From Burkholderiales bacterium (lineage in GTDB: Bacteria; Pseudomonadota; Gammaproteobacteria; Burkholderiales; Burkholderiaceae_F): a stretch of DNA of 7,947 bases. The stretch lies in assembly GCA_021298875.1 (NCBI GenBank), contig JAJTHJ010000288.1:1-7947 (forward strand), in the 5' to 3' direction. Below are positions 5,213-7,947 of the stretch, piece after piece. The first letter of the stretch is position 1, and each line of letters starts with the position of its first letter. Below the pieces are notes generated by a model. That model saw nothing but the letters and a program-made list of their open reading frames with translations. It had not been told where the DNA came from and did not search any database. A program made the position numbers and the translations under genes.

Positions 5213-6525
5213 TGCGCTCGATCCGCCGCGGGCTGTTGGGCGCGTTGCTGGGCACGCTGCTCGCCGCGGTCGCAGTGGCGACGGCGGTGACCTACCGTAC
5301 GGCGCGCGCGGAAGTCGACGCGCTGCTCGACGAAGAACTGCGGCAGGTCGCGCTGTCGCTGCGCGACCACGCGTTTCTCGACGTGGAGAAGCTCAACCGC
5401 TCCGCCGCCGCACCGGAGCAGCGGCTGCTGGTGCAGATCGACGATGCGCGCCGGCCCGAGCCGTACCGCTCGCGCGAGGTGGCGCCGCTGCCGCCGGCCG
5501 CGGGCGACGGCTGGGGCGATCTCGAGCACGCGGGCCAGGCTTGGCGCGTGTACACGCTGGCCGGCGCCGTGCAGACGGTCCGCGTCGCGCAGCCGCTGGC
5601 GCAACGACGAGAGCAGGCGCTCACCATCACCTTGCGCATCGTCTGGCCGCTGCTGGCTCTGCTGCCGCTGGCCGCCGCGCTCGTCTGGTGGAGCGTGGGC
5701 CGCGCGTTGCGGCCGCTGCATGAATTGGAGAACACACTTGCGCAGCGCTCGCCCGCGGCCTTGGCGCCGCTCGCCGCCAACGAGTTGCCCGTCGAGTTGC
5801 AGCCGCTGGTCGGCGCGTTGAACGGGCTGCTGGCACGGCTGGAATCCGCCTTTGCGCAGCAAAAGGGGCTGGCCGCCGACGCCGCACACGCGCTGCGCAC
5901 ACCGCTCGCCGCGCTGACCTTGCAGGCGCAACTGGCGCAGCGCGCCTCGGACGCCGACCGGCTGGCCGCCCTGCAGCGGCTGGAGCAGGGTGTCAAGCGC
6001 GCCACGCATCTGGTGCAGCAACTGCTCACCCTGGCGCGGCTGGACCCGGACGCCGCGCAGCAGCCGTTCGCGCCGGTCGATCTGGCGGTCTTGGTGCAAG
6101 AGGTAGCCGACGAGCTCGCGCCGCTCGCGCAGGCCAAGGAGATCGCGCTGCACGTGGCGGCGCAGCCTGCGACCGTGCCGGCCCTGGCGGATGCGCTGCA
6201 AATGGCGCTCGTGAATCTGGTGGACAACGCGATCCGCTACACGCTGGCGGGCGGGCGCATCGAGCTGCGCGTGCAGCCGGGCGAGACCGGCGTGACGCTC
6301 GCCGTGCTCGACGACGGCCCCGGCGTGCCGGAGGAGGAGTACGAGCGCGTCTTCGATCGCTTCTACCGTGGCCGCGACGCCGCGGCCGGCGGCAGCGGGC
6401 TGGGGCTAGCGATCGTGCGGCAGGTGGTGGCGCTGCACGGCGGCACAGTCGCGGCTGGGCCGGGGCTGAACGGGCGGGGCTTTGGGGTGCGGCTGAGCTT
6501 CCCGGCCGGATCGGCAAACGCTTGA
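5212..6525 (+). CDS. qseC: Membrane sensor histidine kinase, QseC-like
   Basis: Inner-membrane sensor kinase of 437 residues that should phosphorylate the QseB-like regulator encoded just upstream. One membrane segment at about 8-27 and a second at about 138-161 enclose a periplasmic sensor region of roughly 110 residues. A HAMP-like linker follows (GRALRPLHELE). The dimerisation/phosphoacceptor domain has AADAAHALRTPLAAL with His226. The ATPase domain has the N box VNLVDNAIRY (334-343), G1 DDGPGV (367-372), F box VFDRFYRG (380-387) and G2 GSGLGLAI (394-401). Length and layout match QseC (449 in E. coli). The ATG overlaps the regulator stop by one base (TGATG), indicating translational coupling. 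One oddity is that the residue after the phosphoacceptor His is Ala227 rather than the usual Glu or Asp, while Thr230 is kept. The signal sensed is unknown; TctE/PmrB-like kinases are the alternative. Confidence 0.93.
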   Translation: MRSIRRGLLGALLGTLLAAVAVATAVTYRTARAEVDALLDEELRQVALSLRDHAFLDVEKLNRSAAAPEQRLLVQIDDARRPEPYRSREVAPLPPAAGDGWGDLEHAGQAWRVYTLAGAVQTVRVAQPLAQRREQALTITLRIVWPLLALLPLAAALVWWSVGRALRPLHELENTLAQRSPAALAPLAANELPVELQPLVGALNGLLARLESAFAQQKGLAADAAHALRTPLAALTLQAQLAQRASDADRLAALQRLEQGVKRATHLVQQLLTLARLDPDAAQQPFAPVDLAVLVQEVADELAPLAQAKEIALHVAAQPATVPALADALQMALVNLVDNAIRYTLAGGRIELRVQPGETGVTLAVLDDGPGVPEEEYERVFDRFYRGRDAAAGGSGLGLAIVRQVVALHGGTVAAGPGLNGRGFGVRLSFPAGSANA

Positions 6526-6563
6526 CCTAGCGCCTGCCCGCCTCTGCGCGGCGCGTCGGCGTT

Positions 6564-6607
6564 ATTGTTCTCCAATTGAGACAATTAAGCGAATAATTGT
6601 CTACAAT
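6564..6607 (+). promoter_or_regulatory. hipBA-like promoter with a three-box operator
   Basis: This is an AT-rich island in GC-rich DNA. Three ATTGTCTC-like boxes alternate in orientation: ATTGTtCTC (6564-6572, with one extra base), GAGACAAT (6578-6585, inverted) and ATTGTCTA (6596-6603). Boxes two and three form a perfect 9-bp inverted repeat, AGACAATTA/TAATTGTCT (6579-6587 and 6594-6602, 6-bp spacer). TACAAT at 6602-6607 is a 5/6 match to a -10 and overlaps the last box. TTGAGA (6576-6581) is a possible -35, but 20 bp away. This is the expected layout for autorepression by the HipB-like protein. Confidence 0.65.
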
Positions 6608-6616
6608 GATGAACAA

Positions 6617-6952
6617 ATGCCAAGCAAACCACCCATCGTCTTCCCGCAAGAGCAACAGCTTCTGGCCACCCTCGGTGAACGGTTAAAACTCGCACGGCTC
6701 CGCCGCCGCCTGACAACCACGGCGGTTGCCCAGCGCGCCGGCATCTCGCGCACCACGCTGTACAAGGCAGAGGCGGGTGACCCCGGCACCACCCTCGGCA
6801 CGGCGATGCGCATCCTGGCGGTACTCGGCATGTCGGCGGACTTCGATCGCCTGGCCGCCGACGACCGCGTGGGCCGCCGCTTGCAAGACCTCGCACTCGC
6901 GCCGCGCCGGCGTGCGCGCCGCCCCGCCAAAGCCGGCGATGAGCAGAACTGA
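6617..6952 (+). CDS. hipB: HipB-like Xre-family antitoxin/transcriptional regulator
   Basis: A 111-residue DNA-binding protein, probably the antitoxin and autorepressor of the downstream HipA-like kinase. Residues about 18-70 form a Cro/C1-type helix-turn-helix (LGERLKLARLRRRLTTTAVAQRAGISRTTLYKAE...), with TTAVAQRAG and SRTTLYKAE as the two central helices. The tail (about 92-111) is rich in Arg, Ala and Pro and is probably disordered. It is somewhat longer than E. coli HipB (88 residues). The start is ATG 6617. The predicted -10 ends at 6607, so the transcript may begin only a few bases before the ATG with no Shine-Dalgarno, possibly leaderless. Its 3' end overlaps the hipA-like start by 14 bp. 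A generic Xre regulator is the alternative, but the adjacent HipA-type gene makes an antitoxin role likely. Confidence 0.85.
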   Translation: MPSKPPIVFPQEQQLLATLGERLKLARLRRRLTTTAVAQRAGISRTTLYKAEAGDPGTTLGTAMRILAVLGMSADFDRLAADDRVGRRLQDLALAPRRRARRPAKAGDEQN

Positions 6953-7934
6953 CGCACTCGAAGTCTGGCTCCACTGCGATCTGGCGCCGCCGGCCCGCGT
7001 CGGCACTTTGTCGCACGACCGCGGCCAGGTGCACTTCGCTTACGAGCCGGCGTGGCTCGCCAGTGCGCACGCCTTCGCGCTCGACCCGGACCTGTCGCTC
7101 GACGCGCTGCCGTTTTTCCCGCGCGCGACGGCGGAGAACTTCGGCATCTTTCTGGACTCCGCGCCCGACCGTTGGGGCCAGACGCTGATGAAGCGGCGCG
7201 AACTGCTGCGCGCCAAAGACGAAGGCCGCGCCCCGCGCACGCTGTACCCGTGGGACTACCTGATCGGCGTGCAGGACCTCACCCGTCAGGGCGCGTTGCG
7301 ACTGCGCCCGGTGGGTGAACAAACCTTCGTCGCTGCCGAGGCGCTGGCCGCGCCGCCGGTGACCAGCCTGCGCGAACTGGCGGCGGTGGCGCTGGAGCTC
7401 TCCGCCCCGCAGGACGCCGCAGCGGATGCGCTGCGCCGCTGGCTGGCTGTGCTGGTGGCGCCGGGCGCATCGCTGGGCGGCGCCCGGCCCAAGGCCAACT
7501 TCACCGAGCAGGACGGCTCGCTCTGGATCGGCAAGTTCCCCGCCCGCAACGACGAGCGCGACAGCGGCGCCTGGGAGTTCGTCGCCCACCGCCTCGCGCA
7601 GGCGGCGGGAATCGACGTGGCGCCCGCCAAGGCGGTGCGCTTGGCCAGCGAGCATCACACCTACTGCGTGCAGCGCTTCGACCGCGCTGGCGGCGCGCGG
7701 CGCTTCTATGCGTCGGCGATGACGCTGCTCGGACGGGACAACAGCGACGGTGCCAGCTACCTCGACCTCGCCCTACTGCTGCACACGCGCGGCGACCCGC
7801 CGCGCGTGGCCGCCGACCTCGAACAGCTGTTCCGCCGCGTGGCGTTCAACGTCGCCGTCGGCAACCGCGTCGACGATCCGCGCAACCACGGCTTTCTGCT
7901 CGGCGCCGGCGGCTGGCGCCCGCCTTCGACGTGA
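6939..7934 (+). CDS. hipA: HipA-family serine/threonine kinase toxin, frameshifted near the C-terminus
   Basis: HipA-type kinases phosphorylate a translation target (glutamyl-tRNA synthetase for E. coli HipA) and induce dormancy. The N-terminal part shows family features: NFGIFLDSAPDRWGQTLMKRR near 67-87, a phosphate-binding loop GASLGGARPKA (176-186, whose Ser corresponds in position to the autophosphorylated loop serine) and the kinase lysine Lys199 (WIGKFP). The catalytic loop reads VGNRVDDPRNHGFLL (307-321), whereas family members have (N/R)(T/D)DDHxRNH-type spacing, so the catalytic Asp and following His are altered or shifted. The frame stops at residue 331 after GGWRPPST; relatives are about 400-440 residues. 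Reading the next frame from 7921 gives PAFDVNPAP, the normal continuation. The stop therefore looks like a frameshift, probably loss of a 7-bp tandem copy of TGGCGCC (7914-7920). ATG 6939 overlaps the antitoxin gene. It is probably a pseudogene or off-phase allele; an assembly error is possible. Confidence 0.8.
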   Translation: MSRTDALEVWLHCDLAPPARVGTLSHDRGQVHFAYEPAWLASAHAFALDPDLSLDALPFFPRATAENFGIFLDSAPDRWGQTLMKRRELLRAKDEGRAPRTLYPWDYLIGVQDLTRQGALRLRPVGEQTFVAAEALAAPPVTSLRELAAVALELSAPQDAAADALRRWLAVLVAPGASLGGARPKANFTEQDGSLWIGKFPARNDERDSGAWEFVAHRLAQAAGIDVAPAKAVRLASEHHTYCVQRFDRAGGARRFYASAMTLLGRDNSDGASYLDLALLLHTRGDPPRVAADLEQLFRRVAFNVAVGNRVDDPRNHGFLLGAGGWRPPST

Positions 7935-7947
7935 ACCCCGCGCCCGA

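Noticed and set aside
5191..6201. Minus-strand frame of 336 codons opposite the kinase
   Set aside because: It is antisense to intact H, N and G boxes, Gln/Arg-rich, with no domain.
6526..6560. Possible terminator after the kinase gene
   Set aside because: Only weak GC pairings are present, with no stable stem and no T tract.
6585..7658. Minus-strand frame of 357 codons opposite hipBA
   Set aside because: It is antisense to recognisable HipB/HipA sequence and no family resemblance was seen.

Overview
The window is about 7.9 kb of GC-rich chromosomal DNA. Base composition, the IcmF, QseBC-like and HipBA-like protein sequences, and palindromic repeats encoding TPGPSPAS-type peptides all suggest a betaproteobacterium, probably Burkholderiales. 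This is inference; no rRNA or other taxonomic marker is present.

Layout, left to right. (1) 1-2082, minus: the first 694 residues of icmF, a fused coenzyme-B12 acyl-CoA mutase with its G-protein chaperone, truncated by the window edge. A 69-bp palindromic repeat sits in frame inside it (562-630). (2) 2083-2439: a divergent intergenic region with a second, inverted-pair repeat in the icmF leader (2107-2213), an 18-bp operator-like palindrome (2248-2265) and a weak promoter for the next gene. (3) 2440-3393, plus: a NotI-family restriction endonuclease with a Cys4 cluster and a D...ExQ active site. (4) 3383-4405, minus: a D12-class (Dam-like) adenine-N6 methyltransferase with an extra N-terminal segment resembling a ribbon-helix-helix domain. 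The two genes converge and overlap by 11 bp at their 3' ends. Together they form a probable Type II restriction-modification system. (5) 4406-4549: divergent intergenic region with a good promoter for the methyltransferase, an 18-bp near-perfect palindrome over its predicted start site, and a 14-bp perfect GC palindrome nearer the next operon. (6) 4550-6525, plus: an overlapping QseB/QseC-like two-component pair. (7) 6526-6616: AT-rich promoter/operator with three ATTGTCTC-like boxes. (8) 6617 to the end, plus: an overlapping hipB-hipA-like toxin-antitoxin operon. Its hipA frame is broken at the edge by what looks like loss of one copy of a 7-bp tandem repeat, and its catalytic loop is also atypical.

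The best candidate for something undescribed is the restriction-modification unit. It pairs a NotI-fold nuclease with a Dam-class adenine methyltransferase, so the target must contain adenine, unlike the NotI site. The methyltransferase seems to carry its own DNA-binding regulatory domain, with a matching operator over its promoter. This would be a C-protein-free way to limit methyltransferase expression. The housekeeping mutase and signalling genes on either side give a core context into which the defence and toxin-antitoxin modules appear to have been placed.
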